Shown in pieces: positions 12,660-31,869 of a stretch of 64,000 bases of DNA (position 1 is the stretch's first letter; each line of letters begins with the position of its first letter). Origin of the DNA: Eucalyptus grandis (Eukaryota > Streptophyta > Magnoliopsida > Myrtales > Myrtaceae); NCBI RefSeq assembly GCF_016545825.1, contig NC_052616.1, positions 55,042,337-55,106,336 on the forward strand, read 5' to 3'. The notes under the pieces were generated by a model. That model was not told the DNA's origin. It did not search any database and saw only the letters and a list, made by a program, of their open reading frames with translations. A program made the position numbers and the translations under genes.

Positions 12660-12900
12660 TAATTCAATATGTCATCGACTTATTGTATGGATGTTAATTT
12701 AGTCATAAATTTTTTTAATTTTATCAATTTAATCTCAAAAATTTGTGCAAAATTTTAATATAGGCATTCGGATCAATTTTTGCCAAAACCATTAATATGA
12801 TGGTCCAATAATCGTCAGCCGTTCTATATGAAAAATTGTCATATCAGCGATTTTTGAGAAAAATTGTCAATATTAGGTTGAATTATTGTTCAAGAGACTT
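12660..12900. mobile_element. MITE-like fragment
   Basis: The words 'aatttagtcataaatttttttaattttatcaatttaatctcaaaa', with 'gtcatatcagcgattttt' further in, match the arm vocabulary of the foldback MITE at 19,672-20,007. Only one arm is evident and the right end runs into the duplicated CRK upstream region. Confidence 0.4.
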
Positions 12901-13354
12901 TTTGGTCGTTCTTGCTTTACAATATTAGATTCACCCATTCCCACTAGCACGACACACGAGGGTTCCATTTACAAAAGTACGGAACAAGAATTTAAGTGAA
13001 AGCTGTCTCCAACCGAATGAAGTGATAAAAAGTGCTGTGTCAACATTATTTTTCAACTTTTTTTTTAAATATAGCAGGCTAGGTGAAGCCCAGATAGCTT
13101 GATCTTAATGACATATTCTCCCACATCAAATTGATACAGTCAAGATTTTACCTTTGAAATGCTCTCAATAAAAAAATTAACTAAAATCACAAGAAGATGA
13201 GTATATTTCCTTGCCATCATCTATTGAGAAAACATCACCTTTAGCAAAGATTCCACTTTGGTTGGAAATCGTCATTCTCTTCGCTTTTCTACTGAGTGAA
13301 AGGAGTCGATGCTTCTTTGAGACTCGAATCCCACGTTTCTTGGAAATCCCCGGT

Positions 13355-13586
13355 TTCCTTTGCTTTTTTTTTTTTGGGACAGGAGGAACCAGCTTGCATC
13401 GGCAGTGCGCCGTAAACCCCCCGGCGACGCTAGCGGGGAAACCACCACCCCGACGTTACGCTTAAGTCACAATGTAGTAGCTAAGACTGCCTCCTTGCTT
13501 TGCAGGGGATTCGAACCTTGGCCTCCACCGGGGAGGTCCAAGGCCCTACCATCCACGCCACCTTGGTCGGTGGTTCCTTTGCTTTT
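13355..13586 (-). mobile_element. tRNA-derived SINE with 13-bp target duplication
   Basis: The body is 13368-13573, flanked by the perfect direct repeat TTCCTTTGCTTTT (13355-13367 and 13574-13586). On the minus strand it begins CCACCGACCAAGGTGGCGTG (A-box-like), carries the B box GGTTCGAATCCC (13506-13517) and ends in an A tract next to the left repeat. The size of about 206 bp is usual for plant SINEs. It sits in the duplicated upstream region and is absent from the copy at 15.6 kb. Confidence 0.85.
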
Positions 13587-14327
13587 CTTTTTATACTTGC
13601 AAAAGACGAATTCAGAAAAAAAAAGGAGTCATTGCTTTTTCCGAAAAAAGGAGTCATTACTTTTCCGAGACTCAAAACAGCTCTGTCGTGTTGCAGAACT
13701 TTGGCAATCCGTGTTTTTTTATTTTCGCTGAGGCATTAATGACTTGGTAAATTTTCATTAGATATTTCAACAAATTTACTCTCTTAAGTTTTTTTTAGCC
13801 AGATACTTTCTTAAGATTAAATTCTTCGTTATTTGGTGTGGTTTCGTATTAACTAAATTCAAATTCTTTAGGTCATTAAATGCTCTTTAGAATGGTATTA
13901 TGGCTACCCTTTTCAAATCCACCCAGGATCTTTTAGGCCAAAATTAGTGATGTGAGTGATGGCTCTAGCCTTTGATTCTTTCGGGTTTTGCAAGATGTAA
14001 CTTTTTGTGATCTCGAACGAATTCTTACATCAATGTAAATTTAAAACTCAAGGTCTTTACAACTTTTAAATATTTAAATAAAATGTCGACCCAAATAGAA
14101 AAGTATAAAAGATTTTTTAAATATTTTGTAAAATAATATGCACTAAAACTAAAAATGTATAAGGCCTCGCGTGCCAAGTATGATAGCCGCCCCTATATAA
14201 AATTAATCAACACGTTTTATTTTGCGCCCTATCTATCATGGTATTTATATTATCTAGGGCTCAAGCCTATTGAGTAATCCTTACATCAAAAAGAGATTCG
14301 AAACACCAAAAAAACAAAAACACAAAA

Positions 14328-14567
14328 GAGGATCCTCCAAATCCCCTTCTCTTGCTTCTTCTCCTATTTACTTCCACCGTAAACGCCCGATTCCCAGCGA
14401 CTTACTGTGGTTCGACTGGCAACTTCACTGCCAACAGCACCTACCATGGGGCCCTCACCAGCCTCCTCTCCTCCATCTCCACCACCAGCTCCTCGTCCCT
14501 CTCCTACGGATTCTTCAATGCCTCTGCTGCCGTCTCTGACGCCTCCCAAACCCTCTATGTTTTTGGC
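14328..14567 (+). pseudogene. Truncated CRK first exon (DUF26 receptor kinase pseudogene)
   Basis: The reading frame matches residues 1 to about 80 of the CRK gene at 16,532: a Leu-rich signal-peptide core, then RFPATYCGSTGNFTANSTY, then SLSYGFFNASAAVS and TLYVFG. The position that should be ATG reads GAG, so the start is lost. The similarity stops after TLYVFG, just before the first C-X8-C-X2-C motif, and the following sequence is unrelated. No second DUF26, membrane or kinase exon follows before the next copy. The frame itself is uninterrupted over about 80 codons, so the break looks like a truncation, not slow decay. It is the fossil partner of the intact gene 2.2 kb downstream. Confidence 0.85.
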
Positions 14568-14871
14568 AATATGAAGAAAGTACAAAAAGTTAAATTGATC
14601 GACGATAACCTTCTCCCACAGATTGGAAAACCACCTTCTGCCGCCCCTAGAATCCAGATTTGACTCGAATTAAAAAGTGAGACTAGTGTCCATAGCTCAA
14701 ACTTGAAAAACAATTTCACAGGATCTATGACCTCCATTAAATATATGTAAAAATCGTCTTAGAAGCAAAACAAATCCACATCCTTAACCCTAAACTTTTA
14801 TCATTAGTGGTTAATAATCAATCCGGAATCAAATCTGGAGTCAATCTTCCGCTTAGGAGATCAAAGTAAAT

Positions 14872-15070
14872 TTTTTTTTGTTTTTGATAACCGAGGACTC
14901 CACCATGGGCCCCTCGTGCTCGGACAGCACCAAAGGGCCGGACCCTGTATCTCGGGAGAGATTAGCACAAGACCTCAACACCATGGCCCCCTAACAATTT
15001 CGAGTTTTGAACTCTCGATCTCGACGACGAATGAGAAACTCTCAACCAACACAGCTATCCACGGTTGGGT
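14872..15070 (-). mobile_element. Probable tRNA-derived SINE (degenerate)
   Basis: On the minus strand it begins 'ccgtggatagctgtgttggt' (A-box-like), has a weak B box 'gagttcaaaactcg', and ends in an A-rich tail matching the poly-T/G stretch at 14,872-14,886. The internal 'gaggggcccatggtggagtc' and size near 195 bp fit a SINE. I found no clear flanking duplication. It lies between the two halves of the CRK duplication. Confidence 0.5.
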
Positions 15071-15104
15071 CATTGCTCAATAGACATTTTGGTTATCCTC
15101 GGTG

Positions 15105-16531
15105 TACGATATCAGATTCTCCCATTCCCATTAGCACTATACACTAGGCTTTTAATTTTAAATTATGGAATAGGAGATTTAAATGGAAGTTTCCTGCGAC
15201 CGAACAAAGTAATATAAAAAATATCGTGTCAACATTATTTTTCAACTATTTTTTTTGTGTATAGCAGAGCAAGTGAAGTTTTGATCGGCTCAGATCAACA
15301 TTCGCACATTTCAAGTGATTCACTTTCTCGTGCGATCTTTAGGATATACTGTCCACGTCAATTGATGCATTTGGCATTTTATTCTTGGAGTGCTCTAAAC
15401 GAAACTTGAAACTAAAATCGCAAGGAGATGAGCAAATTTCCTTTGACATCTAGTTAATCATCTGTTGAAAAACATCATATTGTTAGTCATGGTTTCACTA
15501 GTAAAGATCCCAAATTGCTTGGCAATAGACGGATTCGGCAGAAGGCGTCAATGCTCATTTATTATAATTGCAGAGGACCGAGACTCCGTAGTACGGAGAC
15601 TTTGCTTTTCCATTAGAGTCGATGCTTCGCCGAGACTCGCACGTTGCCCCATAAGTAGCGCATGCAAACGTTTCTGTTTCTCATGGTTTCTGTTCTTTTG
15701 TTTCCCGGAACAAAAAAAGAACAGAAACCTGTTTGCTAACGCCACATTGTTTTTTTGTTCCCGGGAATAAAAACTTAGCCTCGGGAATGATTTAGGAATA
15801 GAAACAAGAAGCAAAAAAAAAGTTGCTTCTTGTTCCCGGAACAATGTCTAGAAATAAGCTGATTTTCTTTTATTTCCTTTTCTTGCCGCGACCACCGTCA
15901 ACCGCCCGGAGCCACCGCCGACCGGCGGCGGCGGCGGCGGCCGATGGGCTTCCGGCGGCGCCCGGCGGTGACGGTCGGCGGCCGCGGCGTGCGCGCCGGC
16001 GGCCGGGGCCGGCGGCGGCGACCGGCGGCAGGAGGCGGCGGCAACTGGCTTCGGCAAGATTAAAAATGAATAAATACAAAAAAGAAATTGTTGCGTTATC
16101 AAACGCATTTCTATTCTTTTTCTATTCCAAGAGTAGAAATTTTGTGTCGTTATCAAACGGGTTCTTTTACTCAGAAATTGTTCCCCGGAGCAGAAATAGA
16201 AAAGAACCATTTCTGAAAAAAAACTCTTCCCCGGAACAGAAACGTTTGCATGCGCTACCTAAAACCACTCTGAAACGGTTTGGGAAACATGAGAAAGAAG
16301 CAAGGGGAGGAGAATTGGAGGATCCATTTTTCTTTCTTTTTTTTTTTTTGGGTGTCTCGGGTCTCACTTTGATGTGGTGTGCGTGTATGTTTTTTTTTTT
16401 TTTTTTGCTGAGGTATTGATGACGTGATAAATTTTCATTAGATATTTCAACATATTTAATTTCTTAAGATTAAACCCTTCGTTCATGTCGGGTCTATCAA
16501 AGAGACACCCGAGACACCCAAAGAGAAAAAA
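15105..16531 (+). repeat. Downstream copy of the duplicated CRK upstream region
   Basis: This is the counterpart of 12,905-14,327 and the probable promoter and 5' leader of the intact CRK gene. It is interrupted by the MITE at 15,655-16,258 and ends in an A-rich leader directly before ATG at 16,532. I cannot place a convincing TATA box. Poly-T runs at 16,333 and 16,390 differ from the other copy. Confidence 0.6.
15655..16258. mobile_element. MITE (604 bp) with perfect 22-bp terminal inverted repeats
   Basis: The left end GTAGCGCATGCAAACGTTTC (22 bp, 15655-15676) is exactly repeated in inverse at 16237-16258. The arms hold further inverted words ('tgttcccgggaa', 'ttccccggaaca'). The core 15,890-16,055 is a GGC/GCC-rich compound microsatellite that yields open frames on both strands; they are composition artefacts. 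No target duplication is clear. The subterminal 'tatcaaacgcatttctattc' occurs inverted at about 21,070-21,095 in the MITE of intron 2, so the two elements are related. It sits 270 bp upstream of the CRK start codon. Confidence 0.75.
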
Positions 16532-24560
<8,029 letters not shown>

Positions 24561-25374
24561 ATGGTGGTGTGACAGAAATCTTTCTTCGTGGATGGTCTCG
24601 CAATAAGAATGCTTGGCCTTCAGCTGAGATTTTCATTAACAAAAGCAAAAATCAATGTATTTGGAGAATAAGCTCTACGGCAATCATGTGCTAAAAGAGA
24701 GGATCCCTACAAGCAATCCATAATAGCTATTGATTCTTCTAAGGTTTTCTTACTATTTGAGGCTAAATCGTACATAGATCTATTGTAATTAAGCACATTT
24801 GGAAATTATTGTTCTTCTATAAGACTCATTACCACTACTTCTATCCGAACAAATTAATCAAATGGAAGTGTTCGTTAATTGACCCACCAGGCAATACATA
24901 AGTTCACTTTTGAAATTTGTTGGGTTTCGGTGCTGTTTACACTGTGCCTTTAGGTGCTCCATCCATGATGTATTGAGTTCTCTTAAATCAAACCTTTCAC
25001 AAATGTTGCTATGGTTGCTTTCCTCTCTTCTTCAACCTAATTTTTAGGGTCCATTTATTTGGTAAAGAATGAAAATTTCAAAAAATATTTTTCTAAAAAT
25101 GTTGTTGAAGAAGAGAATAAAGCACCTAAATTGTTATCTATTGACACCTAAATTTTAGCAACCACATTTATTGCATAGAAAATTAGAGATTAATCATGAC
25201 CCTTGATAGAAAATATTAGTTAAATTGCACATAGATATTAGTAGCATTTTGATTAAGCCCATTTAATTGCATTGGGTCGAAGCTACAAACTGGTGCAGGG
25301 AGGTTCTTAGCCTAATTGAGTCAATTGAATTAAGTCCATAAAGTGAAAATTGGAATTAGTTCTTGAGTGGCTAT
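24561..25374. other. 3' flank of the CRK gene
   Basis: AT-rich and without another gene. The CRK 3' UTR must lie in the first few hundred bases ('aataag', 'aattaa' words are present), but I cannot assign the polyadenylation site. The stretch ends at the 5-mer GCTAT that flanks the next LTR. Confidence 0.5.
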
Positions 25375-26261
25375 TGTCACGTCCCGACCCTCAGGCACGT
25401 ACACCTCCCTTACTTTTGGTCGATTTTAAAATACGATATCCCAGGACTATGTATCGCCGACCCTTTCATTTATATATGCACATGCGGAAGGAGTTATAAT
25501 TCCCCAGACAATAAAGCAATGGGATAGAAAAGCAGGCCATATATTTTTCCTTACTGAAAATTCACAACTACATCTTTTTACATGCATCTCATAGAATTCT
25601 ACAATACTATATATGCGTAGGTCTGATCTAACATCTATTCACATCATGACAAGGTCTGACAAGACAGGACGGGATCTCAGTTCTCATCCGGGTCATACTC
25701 GATGTCATACTCGGGGTCCTCCTCCACGTACTCCTCTTCGGGTTCCTCACAAGGATCTCCTCGTCAGATTCCTCCTCCTTAGGCTCCTCATCCGGGTCCT
25801 AAAATGGTTATTCAATAACCACTGAGACAACGTCTCAACAAGTTCTACCCCCTAAGACCCGATTAGTAAACTAATACACCTTAGGGCTGCCTATGCACAA
25901 CATGAGTCAGAAGACTTACCTTGGCCTCAGATTCCACTTGCATATTAGCATAGATCAAATAGGCACCCAAGCAATCACATCATAGATCGAAGCATCGATC
26001 TAATTGACTTAATCGATTACACGCCAACAAGACCACTCACGGTCATTTCCATTCAATCAATCAATTCGCAACATCAAATCAAGACAATGATCAATCACAT
26101 TGAATCACACTCAGATCGAATCATCGATCAATCGACCTAGTCGATTACCAGTCAGTCGAATCGTTTCTAGGTCATTCACTCAATCCCACATAACCTCCAA
26201 TAGTACACTTAGTCACAGAGCTCCATCAATGCTCTTGGGCGTCGATTTCGCCGAGGTGACA

Positions 26262-26602
26262 TAAGTATCAGACGGTCTACGTGCGTTCTTTAAGGCGCCG
26301 TTTTCGCACAATGATATTTCTCATCACCGAACCACGCCCGTCATAGGTCACAAATCATTGACAGTCTACGTGCGTTCTTTAAGGCGCTGTTTTCGCACAG
26401 TGATGTCCTTCATCACCGAACCACGCCTGTCACAATTTATAGGCAGTTTACGTGCGTTCTTTAAGGCGCCGTTTTCGCACAGTGATCTCCCTAATCACCG
26501 AACCACGCTTGCCATAAGTCATAGACAGTCTACGTGCATTCTTTAAGGCGCCATTTTCACACAGTGATGTACTTTATCACCGAACCACGCCTGTCTATAC
26601 TT
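26262..26602. repeat. 83-bp tandem repeat, four units
   Basis: Units contain CAGTCTACGTGCGTTCTTTA, then 'aggcgccgttttcgcacagtgat' and 'catcaccgaaccacgcctgtc'. Unit starts are near 26,270, 26,358, 26,441 and 26,524. It occupies the place that holds the 39-bp array in the sister LTR, but the unit sequences are unrelated. Confidence 0.85.
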
Positions 26603-27285
26603 CGTACTTGATCGGTCTCAGCCAATAGAATTATCAGTTAGCTCTCACCACTTTCTCCACTTTACAGCTCATCAAAGCATTATAAAGGTTAAATAAACAA
26701 ACTCGGCCATTTACGAATCAATCATTCAATTCCACTCAAATTCAATCAATTAAGGAATAATTCCATAAATTGCACAATCAATTTAATTAAGCACAACGTG
26801 GAGTTCAAATAAATAAACGGACTGCGCCACGACAATCAGCACAAAATTCCGGTCACCGGCCATCCCGGTTGAATTTCCGGAAAATAATTAATTAAATAAT
26901 TAATTTCGAAAATTAAATAAATTAATACAATAAATTCAATTTAGCACAATATAAAACTCAATTAAATAAACAGACTGCGCCATGATCATCAGCATAAAAT
27001 CCCGGTCGCTGGGAGTTGAATTTTTGGGAAATAAATGATTAAATAATTAATTTCGAAAATTAATATTTAATTCCTAAAAATACCATTTAGGCCCGAATTG
27101 CCTAATTAACACCCGATAAGAGACGAGAAAAATCCCAGGAAGCATCAAATAAATACTACAGGCAATTCTCTATCTAATTACACTAATCACACAACTAATA
27201 TGCAAAGCAATTAACTAATAATCACTAATCAATTCTAATCTAACCACGTAATTACACTAATCAACCTTTAAGTATAATTAGTGCA

Positions 27286-28016
27286 CTAAGAAGGCATTAG
27301 TGAGTAAAACTCACTCAAAACGACGGGCTCGATGCAAGGATCGACTTTCCTCAAAGCGGGCCGAGCATCTGGGCTCGGGAAGACGGCCAAAACGGGCCAA
27401 AACCTCACTGTCATACCCATTTTCTGCCCTCTCTGTTCGCTGCTGGAAGGGGCGGATCCGGCGTTGGTTGAGGCGGCTAAGGGCGGCGGAGGGCAAGGCG
27501 GAGCTCTGGCGAGGCTGACGGTGGTCAGAGGTGGCCGAACCATGGCCTGTGATGGCCAAAACGAAGCCGAACGAGGCGGAACGGGGCCGGGTCGCACGGC
27601 GGGGACGGCGGCGCAAGCGTGAGGCGGCGGAGCGCGCGGCGTTGCGCGGGCGGCGGTGCGGCAGCTCCAGTGCGGCGGCGTCCAAGCAGCTAGTCGCGGC
27701 TCCTTCCGGCAACGCTGGACGCTGCTTCTGCTTCTGCTATTCAGTTCTGTTCGAACCAGAGGAGGGAGAGGGGGCGGAGATGTGCAGACGGCAGCACGGC
27801 GGCGGGCTCGGGTGCGCGAGCAGCTCCGGTGCTTGCGGGCGTGCGACGACGACGGCGAGAGGCGATGACTGCAGCTCAGTCTTCGCTGGTCTTCGGCTCC
27901 CATGGAGTTTTGAAGAAAAAGAAGAAGATGGGGGAGGATACGTCGACGGAGGAGAGAGGGGAGGAAGAAGAAATCAATTTCCCCTTCTTTTCTCTCACTC
28001 TCTCTCTCTCTCTTAG
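27286..28016. other. GC-rich part of the second solo LTR with open frames on both strands
   Basis: This corresponds to 3355-4030 of the first copy, with matching words 'gatcgactttcctcaaagcg' and 'ggccaaaacgggccaaa'. Frames on both strands (minus 27,286-27,903; plus 27,531-28,016) are Arg/Ala/Pro/Ser-rich and do not align as proteins with the first copy beyond the nucleotide match. I do not call a gene. Confidence 0.45.
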
Positions 28017-29839
28017 GTCAGCCACACATGGGCCACCACTAGCTGTCTCCCACTCTTCAATTTTTGACAAATATGCCCCCTTCTAGAAGCATTTAGGTAG
28101 TTCAAAGAGTTGGGTTTATGGGCATACGAATTTTGCTAGGTTTTCTTCCCAAATTGAACCTTAATCTCACTTGAATCAAATCAATTTGACCCCCATAATT
28201 TTATTCAACATTTCATTGTTCCAATTGGTATTTTTCCTTACCAATGTAGCCCACATGTATCCCAATTTCACAATCCATGGCTTCAATTGAACGAAAACGG
28301 CCCTATTTATCCAGTCGAAATTAGAACCCGAAAATCTGGATGTCACAGCTGTGATATCCTGAAATTCGATCCTTCTCGAGATATATGAAATTGTTATTTC
28401 ATCAATGCACTGATAATAGAATTTACTCTGAACTGATTACTCATGAGTTAACTAATTTATTGGAAGAGGCCACAAAGGCTTAAAACGCAAATGACCAGAG
28501 AATTCAATCAGAGATAGACTGCTCGACCATAAGGATCGACAAGGGAAAATACTACACTATTACAAGTCAATTAGTGAACTGATATAAATTAATTCGACAG
28601 AGGTACGTAGTTAGATTGCGGGTGATTTCGCATGTTACGATGCTTGCTGCGAACGACGGTAAACCGATTTTCTATTGATATTGTATTCAAGGTGAGAAAT
28701 TGATTCCTCGCGATTACATGATAATCAAGGGTTATCCATGATTTCAAGAGGCACAAACATGGATCGAAAAATATCGACCACAGGTTAAACGTGTGAAAAC
28801 CTCTAAAAGCCACCCGATAGTTTAGGTCGTATTAAAGTTGCATTTGATTAATTTCAACCATGGATTTTAATTCGATTTCGAGTATTGAACTCTCAAGGAT
28901 TCCAAGATCAACCTATCGGACGTTGCCTCATTTATCTATCAATTTATCGGTAAGCCTTAATCTTTGGACAAGGATTAGTAGGTCGAGAATTGTAAGCTGG
29001 AAAAGGAGCTGAGCAAAGTGAAGGCCCAATGGGCCTCATGCCCAAATTAAAGGCCCAAATTGGATGAGTAAGCCCAAGCCCAAACCCAAGCCCTATGTGC
29101 ATGAATAGTGTGCGTGAATAGTAACTCGTGTGAATAGTAACCTAGCCTCTAGAAGCCTAATCTTAGGCTTGCCTTCAAAGTCTTGATTCATTAATACCCT
29201 CTAGAAGCCATGATTACAAGAGACAAAGACTTTGGTCTTGCAAGAAGACTTGCCACCTTTGGTTTCTTAAATTCTAATTTGATTCCAGTTTTCGAAATTC
29301 CTGGACCCTCACTATTTTCCGATTTTATAGAACTTCTTGTGATTTGAATTCGGAGAAACTTCCTTCATAAAAGTTGTTCAAAACATTTTTATGTATAATA
29401 TACTTTAATTTCAGAATTTTCTTAGGTAAAATGATTGGTATGAGAGCCTAATATTTTACCGTGTGAAAACTGTCCAGTGCAGTAAAAACAGTGACCGGGT
29501 TGTCTTCTCAAATTTTTATAAAATATTCCCTTTGGAATATGAACATGCTTCCTTAAAACAAAATTGGAAAGGACATCTATATCTGCAACATACTAAAATT
29601 TCAAAGTATTTTATGAAGATTTGGATGTCAAAATGAATTTTCTTCTGCGGTCGTTGAATCTGTCCGACGAACGAAATGTTGGGTTGTCTTTGGTGATTTT
29701 CTACTCTTTATACAAAATGATATAGGCTTGGCTTCCTTCATGAAAAATTTTATTTACGTTTTTCTACAACATATTCAATTTTCATAATTCGAATCCGTTT
29801 GATAAGGTAATGACATTTATTTCAAAAGTTGCTTGAAAC

Positions 29840-30095
29840 TATTCTATACATTGGAGGGGGAGGGCCACATGCCCAAGCTTGGAGGACAAGCCTAGGCAAT
29901 TACATGGTTGAGATTAACCCTTGCTCCCCAAGCTTAGACTATTGGGTGGCCAAGATTGCCTGTTGCTCCCCAAGTTTAGTCAAGTGTGTGCTCCTCAAGT
30001 TTAGGCAATTGTGTGGCTAAAATCTACCCTTGCTCCCCAAGTTGGAATGAAGGGCCAAGATGTGCTCTTACTCCCCAAGTTTGGACATTAAGTCA
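29840..30095. repeat. Imperfect repeat of about 50 bp, about five units
   Basis: Recurring 'ttgctccccaagtttag' and 'gtggccaagat' words occur at about 29,920, 29,965, 30,030 and 30,070, with variable spacing. It is internal to the LTR-like sequence. Confidence 0.6.
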
Positions 30096-30539
30096 AGGGA
30101 CATTAATAGGCCAACTTCTTCCCCAAGTTTTCTTCTTTTTCCCTCATTTCTCTCACTTTTTCTCTCTACCCCTCCCTTTGGACGAATTTTCCTTCATCCC
30201 TCTTTCTCATCTCATGCCCATTCCTCTCTCTTACTCTATTGGTTTGCTGCCCTACGTCACCATGCGTTGCCGTCTTACCGTTTGCCGTCCCTCAAGCCGC
30301 GAGCCACATTACCGCCAAACCACCACCAAGCCACCAAGCTTCCTTGGCCGTGAGCTCAAGCTATTGCCGCTGTTGTGGTGTCGCCGTTTGAACTGTGAGC
30401 TCCACATTCTCGTCATCGTTGCGCCACCATCGTCATTAGCTCGCCGTCGCCGTAAAGCTGTGAGTTAACTTCCTAATATTTTATTAGGAGGTTAATTGCA
30501 TATAGGGGTGGTTTAGATTAAGGCTAATGGTAGTTAGTA

Positions 30540-30805
30540 TGGTTTAGTTGATAGGTTATTGCGATAGGTGATAAGTGAACTTGATAGGTCATCGCGATAG
30601 GTGATAAGTGGACTTGATAGGCTATCAAGAATATGTGATAAACTATCACCGAAGGGATGATAAACTATTGAGAAATTGGAGATAAGCTATCACCAAAGGG
30701 GTGATAAGCTATCGAAAAATAGACGATAAGCTGTCGCTAAATGGATGATAAGCTATCGGTTTAGGCTTGATAAGCCATCGCAATAGTGCGATAATAGGTG
30801 ATTTT
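30540..30805. repeat. Array of GATA-AGC-TATC mini-hairpins
   Basis: About nine units with spacing near 30 bp contain variants of GATAAGCTATC or GATAGGTCATC, where GATA and TATC are inverted around three bases. Examples lie at about 30,573, 30,615, 30,680, 30,705, 30,745 and 30,770. It is not coding. Confidence 0.7.
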
Positions 30806-31869
30806 TACGCGTTTTATACTTGATTTATGGGATGAATCTATGCATGTTTTATGTTGGTTTAATCTTGTGATGCCATGAAAATTTATTGCCCAAGTTAGAA
30901 ACCTTGTATACTATTTTTAAAGAAGGTTTTACTTACAAGAAAATGGCAAATTTGAGGTGTCGTGTTTGGACGCCGTGTTTTATGTGTTAAATGGGGGCAA
31001 TTGGGGCTTTAAAGTGAAAGTATGCAAAATTTGACAGGTTGATTTTAAGTATATGACCACATGTGATTATTTTACTAGAATTTTAAGTGTAAAGATTTTC
31101 CGAGATTTATTATTTGAGCACAAACTCTTTTACACTGGGCTAATAAATGGCAAATAAAAATTGGCTTGAGTGTTAACGTGCTTGAGTGGTCATTTAATTG
31201 AACCTATCACCCAACGGGAGTTTGGGGGCGACGGCCGATGTTTATCAGATGCTCGGCGGGGGTTCGGATGCAGAGTCGCGGTTGAGGCCAGATCGATACT
31301 CCTTTAAGGAATGTTGTATAGGCAGGGGTTCTAGACGTTGCCATGCCCGATGGGGCGGGACGATGCCCGGTCATGCCGGAAGACCGCCAACCCTTGCGGT
31401 AGCTGTGGCCTGAGAGATCGTAATAATTAGAACACGTGTGTTGGCAATGCGCATGGATACTATGAGATGTGTTCTGATGATTAGTTATGCTTAATGTATT
31501 GATATTGGCATATGTGATCAATTAATGTGTAGGATGCGCCAAGGCGAGGTAAGGATGCCTATGGGTTACTTGATAGCTTTAATATTTGTCTTTGGGGTTG
31601 GTCACCTGACCATGTTTATAGTTAAGGCAAAGCAAGCGTTCTTTTGCTATTGATCGACCGTCAATATAATCTTGGATGTTTAGGCTGCCTTCGTGACGAA
31701 TTAGCATCCTAGTTGAGGCTTAGGTTGTTAACTCACTCAGAAATATATCACCCCGTTGTTATTTAATATTTTTCAAGCTCATAGTATGGAGAACCGTCAT
31801 GCTTGGTTCAGGGTCCCTTTGGACAAGAGATTGGCCTGGTGTTAGTGAAGTTTATATTAACCCTAACCC

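Larger units (their letters stand above)
12905..14567 (+). repeat. Upstream copy of a tandem duplication (CRK promoter plus start of exon 1)
   Basis: This block matches 15,105-16,770 in the same order. 'attcccactagcac' pairs with 15,125; 'gtgtcaacattatttttcaact' (13,037) with 15,225; the 'aaaatcacaagaagatgagtat' stretch (13,185) with 15,415; 'ttcattagatatttcaaca' (13,756) with 16,433; and then comes the coding start. The copies differ by insertions: a SINE at 13,368-13,573 here, and a MITE at 15,655-16,258 there. Divergence is considerable by eye, so the duplication is not recent. Confidence 0.7.
25375..28347 (-). mobile_element. Solo LTR (2.97 kb), TGTGACATCC family, second copy
   Basis: On the minus strand it runs from TGTGACATCCAGATTTTCGG to GGGACGTGACA, and it is flanked by GCTAT (25370-25374) and GCTGT (28348-28352), a 5-bp duplication with one mismatch. 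It is colinear with 1743-5032 but has a different tandem array in the middle and a longer AT-rich part. There is no internal coding region, so it is a solo LTR. Its 5' end lies 2 bp from the start of the next, oppositely oriented LTR-like sequence. Confidence 0.7.
28350..31860 (+). mobile_element. LTR-like sequence, plus orientation, same TGTGA-ATCC start type
   Basis: It begins TGTGATATCCTGAAATTCGA, very like the minus-strand start of the two solo LTRs (TGTGACATCC). It then has transcribed-LTR features: an 'aactcactcag' segment near 31,730 that parallels 'actcactaa' in the other copies, and two internal tandem arrays. I see no coding domains. The right end is unclear: there is no 'CGTGACA' end, and gypsy-LTR-type sequence follows, so it may be truncated. 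End coordinate approximate. Confidence 0.45.

Noticed and set aside
14568..14740. Continuation of the CRK pseudogene
   Set aside because: The frame stays open for some codons after TLYVFG, but the residues no longer match the CRK protein.
15823..16419. 198-codon plus frame and overlapping minus frames
   Set aside because: They cross the GGC-rich core and both arms of a MITE, and open frames exist on both strands at once.
26262..26602. CRISPR-like array
   Set aside because: The whole 83-bp unit repeats with no unique spacers, and the context is a plant LTR.
30060..30468. Overlapping 97- and 160-codon plus frames
   Set aside because: They lie inside an LTR-like sequence, are low in complexity (Ser/Pro/Phe-rich) and have no domain or splice support.
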